Positions 22,399 to 34,249 of a stretch of DNA of 64,000 bases are shown piece after piece (position 1 is the stretch's first letter; each line of letters begins with the position of its first letter). The position numbers were made by a program, and so were the translations under genes. Under the pieces are notes generated by a model. That model did no database searches and was not told the DNA's origin. It was given only the letters and a program-made list of their open reading frames with translations. This DNA is from Serpula lacrymans var. lacrymans S7.9 (lineage: Eukaryota > Basidiomycota > Agaricomycetes > Boletales > Serpulaceae): NCBI RefSeq assembly GCF_000218685.1, contig NW_006763297.1, forward strand, positions 434,001 to 498,000, written 5' to 3'.

Positions 22399-24231
22399 TC
22401 ACGACTCCCGTCCAGACTGATACTCATCTCCACTCTCCTGCTCGTCTATCCGTGTCCGAGTTTCCCGCACGACCTTCGGCGGCGGCGGCTGGACGGGCTC
22501 GTCCTCCGGATCTGGCGGGGACAGCGTTGACCCCTCGGCCTCGTAGAAATCAGATAAGGCGAGCGGACGCATGTTGAAGCCCTGCGCGCGAAAAACCGAG
22601 AAAAACCGCAGATCGAGACGATGATGATGATAATGAAGAAGAAGAATTGATTAGCACGAGCACACAACAGACACACAAGATTTCTAGATTTCAAGATCGA
22701 GATCTAGACGATGATAAACGCACCTCTATCTGGGCTTTTGCCATCGCCTCTGGATCATCAGCCATGCTCCTCATGCATTCCCTTACGGGCATCATCGCGG
22801 CGTTCCGGCACAGTTCTCGAAGGTCAGATCCGGAATAGCCTACCGTCTGGTTGGCGATGAGACGGATGGAAAAGTTGGATTCGAGTTTGGTGTCTTTGAG
22901 CATCTAGGGAGGGGGAAATCGGTGTGGATAAGCATGGATGAGGAAGGTAGAGAATGAAGGGGAGGTGATGGTGGAGGTGGAGGTGATGATGATGATGAGT
23001 TTGGGTGGTACGCACTAATGATAAGATCTTGAATCGTTGGTCCGCATTTGGGAGTCCAACTGCAAACCGTTTGGGCATCCGCCGTAAAATGGCAGGGTCA
23101 ATATCGTTCGGCCGGTTAGTAGCACCAAGAACCATGATCTGATCAGACCCAGACAATAAACCGTCCCACGAGCTATCCAAGATTCAAAAAAAAAACAGAA
23201 GAAGAAGGAAATCCCAGCGATAACGTTAACCAACCAATTCACCGCGAGAACACCGTGACAGGGGGGGTAGGGAAAGCACTCACGTCATAAACTCCGCCTT
23301 CATCATCCCCGTCACCTCATGGTCGTCCTTGCTTCTCTCCCTCAGAAAGGAATCGATCTCGTCGATGAAGATGATGCTGGGCTGCGTCTTGCGCGCGAGG
23401 CTGAAGAGGCCGGCGACGAGCTTGTTGGATTCGCCGAACCATTTGTTGGTGAGGACGGAGGCGGGGATGTTGATGAAGGTGGCACCTGATTCTTTGGCGA
23501 GGGCACGTGCGAGCATGGTTTTGCCGCAGCCTGGGGGACCGTAGAGCAAGACGCCTTTCGGAGCGCCGAGGAGGGAGGAGGTGGAGGAGAAGAGGGCGGG
23601 GTAGAGGAGGGGATATATGATAGACTCGCGAAGGGATGTGATGATGGGGTCCAAACCACCGATATCTGACAAAACATAACAGTGGTGATCAGCCTGACGC
23701 ATCTGGTGAGATAGACCGAATATACCTGTGAAATGCACGTGGATGTTGTCGGGATGGACAACTTCTTTGGAGATCGTTTCTGTCGTTCGGTTAGTATGGG
23801 CTGTGGAGTTAAGTCATGGGGAGTAAGGGTGCACACTTTCGTATTCGTCTAGCTTGAGGCCCTTATGTCCCAGTTTTTTCAACACCTCTGTTCTCTTTGT
23901 TTCAGCGTCACGTTCTGACGGAGACATGACATCCCAGAACCACTACACCCAAAAGTCAGCACCCACAATCCACAAAATAGCGGGAGTGCAAGACACTCAC
24001 CCGGACTGCATAGTATACCGCCGCCTTGCGTGTGACACAATCCAACAAAGATATAGATTAGCGAGAGGACTGCACGAGAGATATTATATTCGTGCCAACA
24101 CGCACTTGAGAAGCTACGAATAGTGCGACTGTGTGTGTTTTGCCAGGATGTAAGCGATGGAGGGTTTATGGAGAATGACAAGGGTGCGTACCGTCGAGAA
24201 TGACCCGTTTGGTGGTGGTGGATGCAGCCAT
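22399..24231 (-). CDS. MSP1: Msp1/ATAD1-like AAA ATPase of the mitochondrial outer membrane (382 aa, 9 exons)
   Basis: Exons, in order of transcription, are 24192-24231, 24106-24128, 24001-24024, 23837-23942, 23726-23779, 23284-23665, 23016-23172, 22724-22903 and 22399-22581, summing to 1,149 nt without stop. A short N-terminal membrane anchor (residues about 10-30, [18 protein letters not shown]) precedes one AAA module: Walker A GPPGCGKT, Walker B IIFIDEID, sensor [10 protein letters not shown], arginine-finger region RRMPKRF, and the alpha subdomain [15 protein letters not shown]. Msp1 extracts mislocalised tail-anchored proteins from the outer mitochondrial membrane. Length fits the family (yeast Msp1 about 360 aa). 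The proline-rich C-terminal extension ([10 protein letters not shown]) is a local feature. Confidence 0.93.
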
Positions 24232-24721
24232 GGCGGTAGTGTATGTTTGGTGACTTCTGGTGTTTTATCTCATTAGCTCGTCGAGCTCGATGGTTCCAAC
24301 GATGTCAAGACCTTGGACAAAGCAACTGCACGATGAGGAATGCTTGAAATTTACGTTGGGAGTTGACCAAGAACTATTTTTGAATTATTTATTTTAGTTA
24401 CTGTGATAACCTTATCCAAAACATCTCATTGGCTCTGACTCATATCCAACCCTAACCTTCCCGAGTGAAAGCCAAAACATCCGCATTTCGCGTCGTGCTA
24501 CAGTATGTTACAAGTGGATGGGAGTATGCAAAAAGGTAGGTGTGCTGCACAGAAAAAGGAGAGTATGCAAGAAAGAAAAGGAAAAGCCTGGTCCGTGCCC
24601 AGGACGTCATAAGGGATACAAGTACATAGATTCGTGTGCAGCATAACGTCCGCGGTGCGATGGCAGAGACAATATTCCATTTCCTCTTCGATGCCCCAGG
24701 GACGATATACCTAAGCCGATG
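24232..24721. other. Intergenic: MSP1 promoter and 3' region of the small membrane protein gene
   Basis: This 490-bp interval between two leftward genes shows no ORF with coding features. An AT-rich stretch near 24370-24410 and CCAAT-like ATTGG at 24427 may belong to the MSP1 promoter. Confidence 0.4.
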
Positions 24722-25290
24722 TTATTGCAAAGGCTCACGACCCACACTGACCGCATCTACCTCTGCCATCTCCACAGTGGCGCGGTGAGCACCCCCATGG
24801 ACGCGAGCACCCTTGGAGCTGGGGAGAGTGAAGGTCTTGTACTCCTCGTTGATGGTGGCTGCGCCCGACGAGGGCTCTGAGCTTTCTGGGCTGGATGAAG
24901 ATAGCTGTCTCTGTTGCTCTCTGGTGAACTCCCGAGTGCTGAAAGGAGCAGCTCTAACCCAGCCTATGAATCCCGTCCGTCTCCTTGGACGCTCAGGCCT
25001 GGCATTAGGCGGCGGAGGCATAGGTGGACCCCGGCGTTTTGTAGGTCTCCATCTAGCGACGACATAGAGACCGAGCACGAGGGTCACGAAACATACTTTT
25101 GTAAAAATGTGGCGTTAGTAGGGATGATGCGTTTATGGAGTGGTAACGTACTGAGGGCAACGCCTATAGCCACTGACGTACGTCTCGCTATCCTGTCATT
25201 TTGTGGTTCATATCCGCGAGGAGTGTTGTTGGTGGGGGCCGCGGCATTGCGTGGCACGAGAGGCGGGACAGCCATCGGTAATGGAGGCAT
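24722..25290 (-). CDS. Small single-pass membrane protein (170 aa, 2 exons), unknown function
   Basis: Exons 25152-25290 and 24722-25095 total 513 nt. The intron 25096-25151 is GT-AG with a textbook CTAAC branch site. Splicing joins a hydrophobic segment, SVAIGVALICFVTLVLGLYV (about residues 40-60), giving one transmembrane helix; the intron cuts through it, which supports the gene model. The N-terminus is short and proline-rich; after the helix come RWRPTKRR (positive-inside signal) and a Pro/Arg-rich cytosolic tail with a Ser/Glu cluster. I do not recognise a family. It is a single-exon-pair gene with no paralogue in the window. Confidence 0.65.
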
Positions 25291-26276
25291 TGGAGAGAGT
25301 ATGGGGTGGGGGAGGGAGACGGGGTGCCAGAGATACTCTCGTCGGGTTCGAGCTTTTCAAGGCTTTTATTTAGAGCCGACTGATTCGTGAGTCACACAAA
25401 CTGGAGGAACAAGTATACTTTGCTGTGGTCCCTTTTTTCCGATATCCGGCGAAAAAAGACATGGCTTTTTATTCGATTGGGTGGTGCTCGTGTGGGCGAG
25501 ACAGGTGACGAGTGACATGGGGAGATCCTCAATCAGGTAATGTAAGGGGAATGGAAATGGCGCAGTGCTGTGCTGTGTCCTGGTGGTGCTGTGCTCGCCG
25601 TGGTTGTCGGGCACATCACATATACCTAGGGCGCCTAGGTGAGTACATTTTATTATTAGGCAGGCTTGGAGAAAGGGTGTTACGTAGGACGTACGCCTGG
25701 AAGACCATCGCCAGTTCGGTGGGCCGTCGTGTGCGAAGATTGATAGACGAAAAGAGGTGGAGAATCGCAGAACGCAGAAGAGAAGAGAGCGCGCTAGAGC
25801 TGGTGGGGAATATCACCCGAGTCGGATCCTGCCCCCCCTGAGAAATAGCACAGAAAGTATGTAAGCACGACATTGTTAGCCGTCAGACCAGACACGCTGA
25901 CATCGTTCGCCATTGCTGTATGTAACGTGTTCTGTGTATTTAATTATGAACACGAGGGGGAGGCACCGCTTTGTGGAGGTCAAAACCCAGCGATGGCACT
26001 CCAGCCGCGGGTCTGCACCGCGGCTGCAACAGAACGATCCATTCGAAACGGACTTTCGGTCAAGCTGGAATTGGGGCAAAAGAGCCTCTGAGCGCCTGTT
26101 GACATGTCATGGCGACGAAAGGCAGTGAACCAAGGCAAATCAGAAACATTGGAAAGAAAGAGACAAGGGCGGTGTCTATCCCTCCTTACGGCACCGCACA
26201 TAAACCCTAACCTACCAGCACACGTGACCACCCCTTCCTACACGTTACACTCTGCATAACTGCTATCACACAAACC
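25291..26276. other. 1-kb intergenic region, no gene seen
   Basis: It separates the divergent small membrane protein gene and ALG11, so both promoters lie here. CACACAAACC immediately precedes the ALG11 ATG. Overlapping short ORFs on both strands have no conserved features. Confidence 0.45.
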
Positions 26277-28796
26277 ATGAGGTCAATCTCCTTTCTCTTC
26301 CTAACAGCCCTCCTCGAATTCGCTTGCTTGGCTGGCCTGGTCATATACGTCCGACATCTCCGTTCTCGCAGTCTCGCAGCACGAAAACATGTATTGCTCC
26401 AGCTGGGATATTCGGGTTCCGGTAGTGCTAGTAAGAACCTAAGATTTGTCGGCTTCTTCCATCCCTACTGGTGCGTGCTCTCTTTTCCCATTACACACCC
26501 CGCAAATCCGCAATCTTTGACGATAAGACGTGAAGCAATACAGGTGGAGGGGGCGAACGCGTCTTGTGGACCGCTATTGCTGCTATCCAGCGGACAGACC
26601 CGTCCATCATATCCGTGGTCTACACAGGCGATGTAGACGCCACAAAGGATCAGATCATACATAAAGTAAAGGTGAGTTTCTGCCTCTTCCCTTCCCTTTC
26701 GTCTATTGTTAGTGTTTCGTGCTGGGCAAAAGTACATAAACAAGCAGCAGGGTCTGCGCGTTTGACTGGGCAAAGGGCTAACCATCCTCGCACCCACAGG
26801 CCAGGTTCGACATCGCTCTCTCACCCTCATCTCTCCATTTCGTCTTCTTGCGCCATCGAACCCTCGTTGAGGACGCGGCATGGCCGAGGTTCACCCTTTT
26901 AGGTCAGAGTCTCGGCTCCATGGTTCTCGCTTGGGAAGCCATGTGTGGGCTCATACCAGACTTGTATATCGGTAAGTCCGTGCATGCCGTGCTTTCGGGG
27001 CCGTGCCTTTCATTTGGGGTTTCATCACCACATTGACGATAATAACGATAATAAAACAACAAAACAAAAATAACTAATGGTATGTTGGTCATACGTGCAG
27101 ACACGATGGGATACGCCTTCACCTTCCACGTCGTCTCCTGGCTGGGCGGAATCCCGGTTGGGACGTACACCCACTACCCGACGATCAGCACGGATATGCT
27201 CGCGCGCGTCCGGTCTCGAAAGCGTTGGCACACAAACTCGGACGTCATCTCTTCGTCCGCAGTTCTTTCCCGCGGAAAACTGTTGTACGTGTCGTTCCTC
27301 GCTCATCTTTTGCGTGTCCTGATCTCGTCACTCACGAAACACTAATCATAACGACAATAACAATAACTTGTGATTATGATCATCACTTGCACACCCCTGA
27401 TCTCATCATCACGAAAAACTAATAACAACGATGATGATGATGTTGATGTCGACGACGACAATGACACATGACATGTCCCACCAAAACAGATACTACCGCC
27501 TCTTCATGTACTACTACGCCCTCTCCCTCCGCGGCGCCTCCTTCATCATGGTCAACTCCTCCTGGACGAAATCCCACATCGACAGCGTCCTCCAACACTC
27601 CGACCCCCTCCTCGACACCCTGCACGCCCTCACCCCGCTCCTCGCCCTCCGCCTCCTCGCCCCCTCACGCGCCCCACGCTCTGCCAAGGTCGTCTATCCC
27701 GCGTGCGATACGAGGGAGATGGCGAAGTTCGGGTTGGGAGGGAGGGAGAGGGTTGTGTTGAGCATTGCGCAATTTAGGTGCGTCCCTCCCATTCGCTTGG
27801 ACACGTCCTAGCGTCTATCGCCGTTAATTAGATGTCTTGACTTACGCGCTTATGCTCTTTTGCTATGTTGTAGACCTGAGAAAGACCACGCGGCACAGCT
27901 TTACGCGTTCCGCGAGCTCCTCAAGATGCATCCTTCATACGGGATGAAAGGCGATGAGGAGGTGAGGTTGGTGCTGTTGGGGGGCAGTAGGAACGACGAA
28001 GACGCAGCTCGGGTCGAGGCGCTTCGTCGGCTTGCTAAGGAACTAGACATCCAGGTCAATCTCCCATTTCATCTACGATCTATGAACGTCGTACTGACAA
28101 AACCCGACTTCTGTGCGCAAAGTACAACGTCGAATTTGTCGTGAACGCTTCGTATCCGTCTATGCTGTCGTGGCTATCGACAGCGAGTATAGGGCTGAGC
28201 ACGATGGTGGATGAACATTTTGGGATTAACGTTGTTGAGTTTATGGTTAGTTCCCTCCCCTTTTCTCTCACTTATTCATTCACGCACTTATTCGCGCACT
28301 CGCTTACCCGAAATGTCGCCATCTCGTTAATTCGCTCGCTAACGAACGAACCCCTTAACTTACCTCGACCAGGCTGCAGGCGTCATCCCGGTGACACACG
28401 CTTCGGGAGGACCTCTAAACGACATCGTCGTCCCCTTTAATGGAGAACCTACAGGTAAGAACCGCTAAACTGATCAACACGACGTCTATCACCTCATTCT
28501 AAACGTAAAAACTGACGAATTCTTAATCATATTCCCCATTTTCACATGATTCATCACTCATCACTCATCGTTATGGCGCTTCGTGATCGATAATGATGAC
28601 GATGTGTGCATGTATGCCAGGCTACCACGCGACTTCCCCTGAGACGTTTGCAGCCGCGATGGAGAGTGTGCTGACGTTACCGGCCGCGGAGGAGGTGAAG
28701 TTGAGGGAGAGAGCGAGGCGGTGGGCTGTTGAGAAGTTTTCCGAGGAAGAGTTTGAAAAGGGGTGGAATGGGAGTGGGTGGAGGGATTGGTTGTGA
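26277..28796 (+). CDS. ALG11: ALG11, GDP-Man:Man3GlcNAc2-PP-dolichol alpha-1,2-mannosyltransferase (511 aa, 9 exons)
   Basis: Exons 26277-26470, 26536-26671, 26800-26971, 27101-27284, 27490-27777, 27874-28054, 28123-28245, 28373-28454 and 28621-28796 total 1,536 nt, open. The first acceptor is AAG at 26533-26535, not the nearby CAG; only this yields the conserved [17 protein letters not shown]. Residues about 5-25 form an N-terminal membrane anchor. Other hallmarks are [45 protein letters not shown] and the GT4 EX7E motif in [15 protein letters not shown]11 adds the fourth and fifth mannoses to the dolichol-linked N-glycan precursor on the cytosolic face of the ER. Length matches yeast and human enzymes. 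Confidence 0.95.
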
Positions 28797-29096
28797 ATGC
28801 GGGTGCATGAGTCGGGAGAGGCTTGGACGGATGATGGGGGATTTCGGTCGGATCTTGCGATTGCGTTATTTGGACAACGAGTTTTAGTTGCCGGGTATGC
28901 TGTACACTTTTCGACGGGAAGGTTCGGGGAGGCTAGTGTCGATGTTACATGATGCAGATGTAGTTCCGTCCTTGCATTGATATCTGATATCTGATTCATG
29001 TTCCCTGAAAAGTATACAAAATGATAATACAAACACGTTTTATTCTACATATCTCCTCGTTCCTCGCGACGACCGTGACACTCGAGAGGCCGGCAT

Positions 29097-30755
29097 CTAC
29101 GCATCTAGCTTTGTGATAATCTCCTCCCTCTTTCCAATGATGTCATTAATGTCCTTATAGCCGCTTAAGCCCATGGTGACATGGAGATCTGCGAGGGTCT
29201 GGTTGAGGATCTGTTCCACGCCTTCTTGTCCTGCGATGGCGAGGCCGTACATGAAGGGCCTTGCGACTGATGCGGCGGTGCATAGTGAGGAAGATGGGGG
29301 GTGCGATGCAAAAATGAAAAAAAGGAAATAATTAAGAACATAAGAGGAAGCCAAAGACGTCAATCATATATGGGTACGCACTAAGAACGCCCTGTGCGCC
29401 GAGGGCGAGGGCCTTGATGATGTCGCTTCCCGTGCGAATGCCAGAATCGAAGAGGACGGTGAGTTTGTGGGAGCGCTGGGCTTGGAGGATCTTGGGGGAC
29501 CGTGTGATGCGGTCGAGGGCGTCGAGGGAGGCGATGGCGCCGTCGACTTGTCTGCCGCCGTGGTTGGAGACGACGATGCCGTCGACGTTGATGTCGATCG
29601 CCTTCTCTGCGTCCTGTTGGGGTGTGTGAGCATAAGACAAGGGGATGTGGGTGTGTGGTGTATGAAGTACACACCGCTACGCTGAGTATGCCCTTCAAGA
29701 TCAAGGGTCCCTCCCAGTTATCCCTCACAAACTTGACGTCCTCCCAGGTCCTGAACGCGCCCGAGTTGGTCTCCGCCAACCACTCTACCCCCAAATACGC
29801 ACCCTGCTTTGCCTCCGCGTCGCCGTCCGCGGCCCTCTGCACGACGGTGTCTGGGTCAAAGGGGAAGGCCGTGACGTCGTGGCGCGCTTCGAGGCCGTAT
29901 CGGCGCATGAAGACGGGGTCGGAGGTGCCGACTTGGATGCCGACGCCGTAGGTGAAGGGGATGTAGGCGGTCTTGATGTCGTGCGGGCGCCAGCCGAGGA
30001 GCATCGTGTCGAGCGTGATGACGAGCGCCGTGAAGCCGTTCTCTTTCGCTCGTTTCAGCAGCGAGAGCGTCACCTCTGACGTCCGCGGCCTGTGTCGTCG
30101 TCGTCAACGTTGGCGTCGGCGTCAGCATCGTCGACGCGCTCAGTGAAGGGGGAGGGAAGGGACTGACCAGTAGAGCTGATACCAGCGCTGCCCGTTGGGA
30201 CCGTTGGCTTGTGCTACCTGCTCGATGGACCGCGACGACGCCGTGCTCATGATCATCGGCACCTTGCTCTTCGCCGCCGCCCGCGCCGTCGCCAGCTCTC
30301 CGTCTGCGTGCAAGATGCCCTGCACGCCGACGGGTGCGACCAAGAGTGGAGACGCGTACTTGACTCCGAATAGCGTCGTCTGGGAGCGTCGTTAGTAGGT
30401 TAAGTGTGCAAGTCTGTGGCTGCACTCGCCTCGATAGACCGCACAGAGGCATCCACCAGCATCCTCGGCACGATCTTCCACCTAGCCAACGCCTTGCGGT
30501 TCTCATGGTCCGTCGAGCACGTCCCAGCGCTTCCATACGTATACATATACGCAGCTACACACAGTTCACAGTTCACATCCTTCATTCCATCGCTCGACGG
30601 TAAGACTTACGCAGATGGTCCTTCATCACCTCCCGCGCCTTCTCCTCAATCTCATCAATGTTCACCGTCCCCAACACGGGCGGCTTTCTGGAGGCGTATA
30701 TCCCCAGGTAGTACCCTGCATACTCGTTTCGGGGCGGTAGTGGCACGTCTGACAT
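29097..30755 (-). CDS. FMN-dependent 2-hydroxy-acid oxidase/dehydrogenase family protein (432 aa, 6 exons)
   Basis: Exons, in transcript order, are 30611-30755, 30430-30554, 30168-30379, 29675-30089, 29382-29613 and 29097-29266; they sum to 1,299 nt with no stop. Family features are RKALARWKIVPRML near the N-terminus, SPLLVAPVGVQGILH (FMN-binding strand), WYQLYWPR (active-site Tyr), ALVITLDTMLLGWRP, ILKGILSVADAEKA (catalytic Lys), SNHGGRQVDGAIASL (proton-abstracting His and substrate Arg) and FDSGIRTGSDIIKALALGA. There is no cytochrome b5-like domain, so it is not a Cyb2-type L-lactate dehydrogenase; lactate oxidase, lactate monooxygenase or glycolate-type activity is possible. One intron (30380-30429) uses a GC donor. 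No clear targeting signal. Confidence 0.92.
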
Positions 30756-31489
30756 GATGGGTCCGTGTGGGATAGATAGCGTAGAAGTGATATGGGTGTC
30801 ACTTATATATCCTTCCTTGCATTCCCCAATAAGCCGTCAGCTGGGCGCGTGACGAAGAGAATAATAGAGTGGGTCGGCCTGAGAGAGCCTGAGTCAACCC
30901 GTCCCAACTTTCCGCTCTATCCTCCCTGTCGATCCCCGGTCCGAGCCATCTTCGCCTCGAGGGGGCTATCCACTCTTCGTAACCTACACCTTTGACTATC
31001 ATCCCCCAGCCAGCTCATCCGTCACCTGAGCATGACATGAGTACCACTCGATCTTAAGTCGCCCCTAACATGTCCTTATCACCACCTAGCCTCGGTTCCT
31101 TTTCATTTTACGAAAAAGACATCCGGCATGTTAAAAATAGTGCCCGATTTTTGAAGATTGTATTATCGGTTCCCCTGTGTCAAATTCATCATCTTTTACC
31201 CCGCCAACTCGGCTTCCGGCGGTAGTGATACAGCCCGGTCATTATCAACAGCAACCTTATCGGAGTCAACCATGCAGGCAGTCCAAAATAATGCAAGCAC
31301 GGTTTTTGGAAGATCGTCAACCGATTCCTTCGCAACGTTCACACTCTGCGTCTCAGTTAGCTATTCTGGTCGGGTCTGGCAAGGAACAAAGACCTACAAT
31401 ACTAATAAGCTAGGCATTCGTTAGGATGAAATAAGTGGATCTCACCTCAGAGCGAGTACAAGAGTCTGTGGGCTACATGGCAACCATCT
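30756..31489. other. Intergenic, no gene seen
   Basis: This is 734 bp upstream of the oxidase. The TATATAT at about 30811 could be its TATA element on the minus strand. From about 31140, two weakly similar stretches follow (GCCCGATTTTTGAAGAT and GCACGGTTTTTGGAAGAT); origin unknown. Confidence 0.4.
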
Positions 31490-31690
31490 TATAAGTAAGT
31501 GAAGGAACGGCCTCCTGTCCTTGAAATTCAGGGATTCTGATAGCCGCGACCTTACTCCCCTTGCTGGATCGCAAACTCCGTATAATCTTACTCAGCACAA
31601 AGAGCGTTGAGCAGGAATACCCGATCGCCAAAGTAGAGATCAAGAGTCTCCCAGATCAATGGAATGACATAGCAGCAAAATGCCGCCCAT
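31490..31690 (-). pseudogene. RPAP1 fragment (duplicated remnant)
   Basis: The minus strand of 31493-31690 aligns by eye with the functional RPAP1 gene at about 15560-15705: TCTACTTT-GCGATC, TGAGTAA-ATTATAC, AGCAAGGGGAGTAAGGT, ATCAGAATCCC. It encodes a version of SKIIRSLRSSKGSK with a small insertion that destroys continuity. It lies downstream of receptor copy 2, just as RPAP1 lies downstream of receptor copy 1. Confidence 0.8.
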
Positions 31691-31901
31691 AGAGATTTTC
31701 CATGTCAACATCACGTAGTAGGTCCTACATACGTGCACGGCACATTTACTCTATAGCAAGTAAACATGCATTTTAATAGGTGATTAAACTGAAACTAATT
31801 TCAGGCATGACTCTAGTACTTAGCTCCAGTATCAAGAAAACAACAACTTGAACTGCAGCTCCAGACAGTCCACGCCATGTTGATAAACATGTGAGGGTGT
31901 G

Positions 31902-33495
31902 TCAAACCGGGTTTGCATCGGGTGGATGGTGGCGTAAGACGGATACGATGTCCAATACAGGTGCAGGATACTCGAGCACGGACATCCCGAAGTGCTGTGC
32001 ATCGCCGTCGTCGTCGTCCGGATACTCTGTAGTCTCGGTACGTAGGCACAGATTAGACCCCATTTTCGGGTCAGACAGTTCAGGTGAGCATGAGTGGCGG
32101 GATGTACTTTGCAGACTGTCGAAAGTTGACACTGTATGTGGATGACGCTTTGATATTTTGGGAGTGTGTACGGATATGCGACGACCAGGTAAATGTTCTT
32201 GCCTGAATAGAACATGTTCGAGAGAGAAAATATGCCATAATTAGTGGAGTTGGCGGGCAAAGAAACATGGTACACACCTCATTCTTCGACCTTTGAAGAT
32301 CGCGAAGATACCGAAGCAGCTAATGAGGAAGCCCAACACAGAACGGTAGCTCTTCTTTACTTCTGTTGTGAAACCAAAAAAAGCAAAGACAATGAAGGCG
32401 TACATCACAAAACACCATCGCGTTAACTGTAAAACAGCGATGTTTACAGGTGTTGCTTGCCACTCAGTAGCTGGAATTTTGGGAATATGGGAAAATTCGG
32501 CATGCACATAATCCCACCCAGGCCAAGGAACAACTGAATCTTCAGTTGCACCCACTATGATTGCGATTAGACTGCACGGGAATGTGCAGGTGACCATCAC
32601 AACGGCCAGTGCCAATAGTCGGCAAAATGGTTCATCACGTTGAATAAGTATTTTGAATCCTGCTCCCCGCTGTATCAAGGTGCGTGTAGTAACCCCTGGA
32701 TTTACATGATTTTCAGTGGGTGCAAGATAACCAATCAATACTAACCTAAGTAGCCAAGAAGGATAAGAGACACTATGAATGGCCATATCATAAGTAACGG
32801 GTACATGGGCTGCGTGTTGTATAACGCAAAATAACAGCCTATCTCCTCGTAAATGACAAAGCGGTTACTTTGAAAAATATAAGCTGAGATAAAATCAGCA
32901 TAAGCTTGCGGATAACACACTGCAAAAGACCTACATACGACTATGTACAGTGTTGGAACTCCTATAACCAAAAAAAGGTCACATGCAATGGCTCTCCAAT
33001 GCTGCTCATCGACGATAAGTCGTCGATCAGTGGTAGACAGCACTGTAAAACGTACCCTGATTTGACTGGGCCGGTTTGTGGTTATGTTTCTTGTGACAAG
33101 ATACAAGTGACGAGCAATGCATAAGCACGCCGAGTGTACACCAATTGTCCCACCTATCATCAAATGAGATGCTGTCAAAGAAACTTGAGAAAAAACACAA
33201 GTACTTGAGCCAAGATGTTCGTACATATGTCACACCACACGGGTGCCCAATCGGTGACATTATGATCCCAAACAATCGAGTTTACGAATCCATTCAAGCA
33301 AAGCAAGCATATCCATATAATGAGGGCGGATGTACCGATAATTCTTGCTTTATCAAGGTGTCAGCACCATTGACTTTGATGGAGAAACTTCCAGGTGGAT
33401 GACAAACCACCTTTTATATGGAGAGGCAGGAGGACAGTGACTAGAACAAAGCCGACGAATGCAAACCCAGAAAAAACATGATTGGTGGACACCAT
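31902..33495 (-). CDS. STE3: STE3-type pheromone receptor, copy 2 (432 aa, 6 exons)
   Basis: Exons, in transcript order, are 33411-33495, 33225-33347, 33056-33171, 32746-33001, 32278-32695 and 31902-32202; they total 1,299 nt and are open. Exons 1-4 have exactly the same lengths (85, 123, 116, 256) as in copy 1, and the introns sit at the same places. The protein shares most helices with copy 1 (for example WAPVWCDI, SAYIFQSNRF, EEIGCYFALYNTQPMYP, PWPGWDYVHAEF) but differs in the third exon-to-tail region and has a more divergent, Asp-rich C-terminal tail (YPDDDDGDAQ). Both copies are intact, so each may be expressed. Orientation is opposite to copy 1. Function as for copy 1; a different ligand specificity is possible. 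Confidence 0.93.
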
Positions 33496-33550
33496 GCTCT
33501 TTGAGATGGTAAGCTACGAGTTGATTACTGAAGTGAGGATGGGCTGAGAG

Positions 33551-34039
33551 GAACTCTTGCTGCGATGGATCCTTTATACCACCTCGTTCAGGAAGGCAGG
33601 CTATACGAAAGGACCGCTACAATCAAGATGTATCGGAGAATCAGACAATCTTTGCACTAGAGATATTTCAGCGCACGACCGAACATAAGCCCCGGTTTAG
33701 ACCTACGTGGCGTACCCTAAGACCATATTTCAGTGTACCATCGCAGAGGGGTGTTACAGACACCGCTAATGTAAGATCATTGCTAAACATGGATGGACTC
33801 TTGCTGTGATGCTTCCTTCCTTATATCATCTAGCTGAGGAAGGCAAGCTATACGAAAGGACAGCTACAATCAAGATCCTTGGGGGAATCAGATGGATCTT
33901 TGCCCTAGAGATATTTTCAGCGCACAACTGAACATAAGCTTCCGGTTTAGACCTACGTGGCGTACCCTAAGATCATATTTCAGTGTACCATCGCAGAGGG
34001 GTGTTACAGACACCGTCAATGTACGAGCATTGCTAAACA
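33551..34039 (-). repeat. Tandem duplication (about 244 bp x 2) of the receptor 2 promoter
   Basis: Unit 1 (33551-33794) and unit 2 (33795-34039) share CTATACGAAAGGAC-GCTAC, TTTAGACCTACGTGGCGTAC and TTTCAGTGTACCATCGCAGA. Each contains a TATA-like element on the minus strand (GGTATAAAGG at 33571-33580; GATATAAGG in unit 2 near 33823). The single-copy equivalent lies upstream of receptor 1 at about 12120-12360. Confidence 0.85.
33571..33580 (-). promoter_or_regulatory. Putative TATA box of STE3 receptor 2
   Basis: GGTATAAAGG on the minus strand lies 76-85 bp upstream of the ATG at 33495. That spacing is nearly identical to receptor 1. Confidence 0.6.
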
Positions 34040-34249
34040 TTGATGACGCTCGCGAAGCGTGGCGCAAGACAGGCCTGGGAGTAAGTTGGCGTATTGCACG
34101 GGTATATTTATCATCGTAAAAGCTATGCACTATATGTAGATATCAATAACTAAGAACACCGTATAATATGGCTCAAACCTACTTGAGCGGCTAGATACAG
34201 AGAACTTCTTGGGATCAACTTCTGTATCGATATCGGGATCCCGTGCTTC

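Noticed and set aside
22446..22694. ORFs on both strands across 22.4-30.5 kb (proline- or arginine-rich)
   Set aside because: They are shadows of GC-rich exons of MSP1, ALG11 and the oxidase in other frames.
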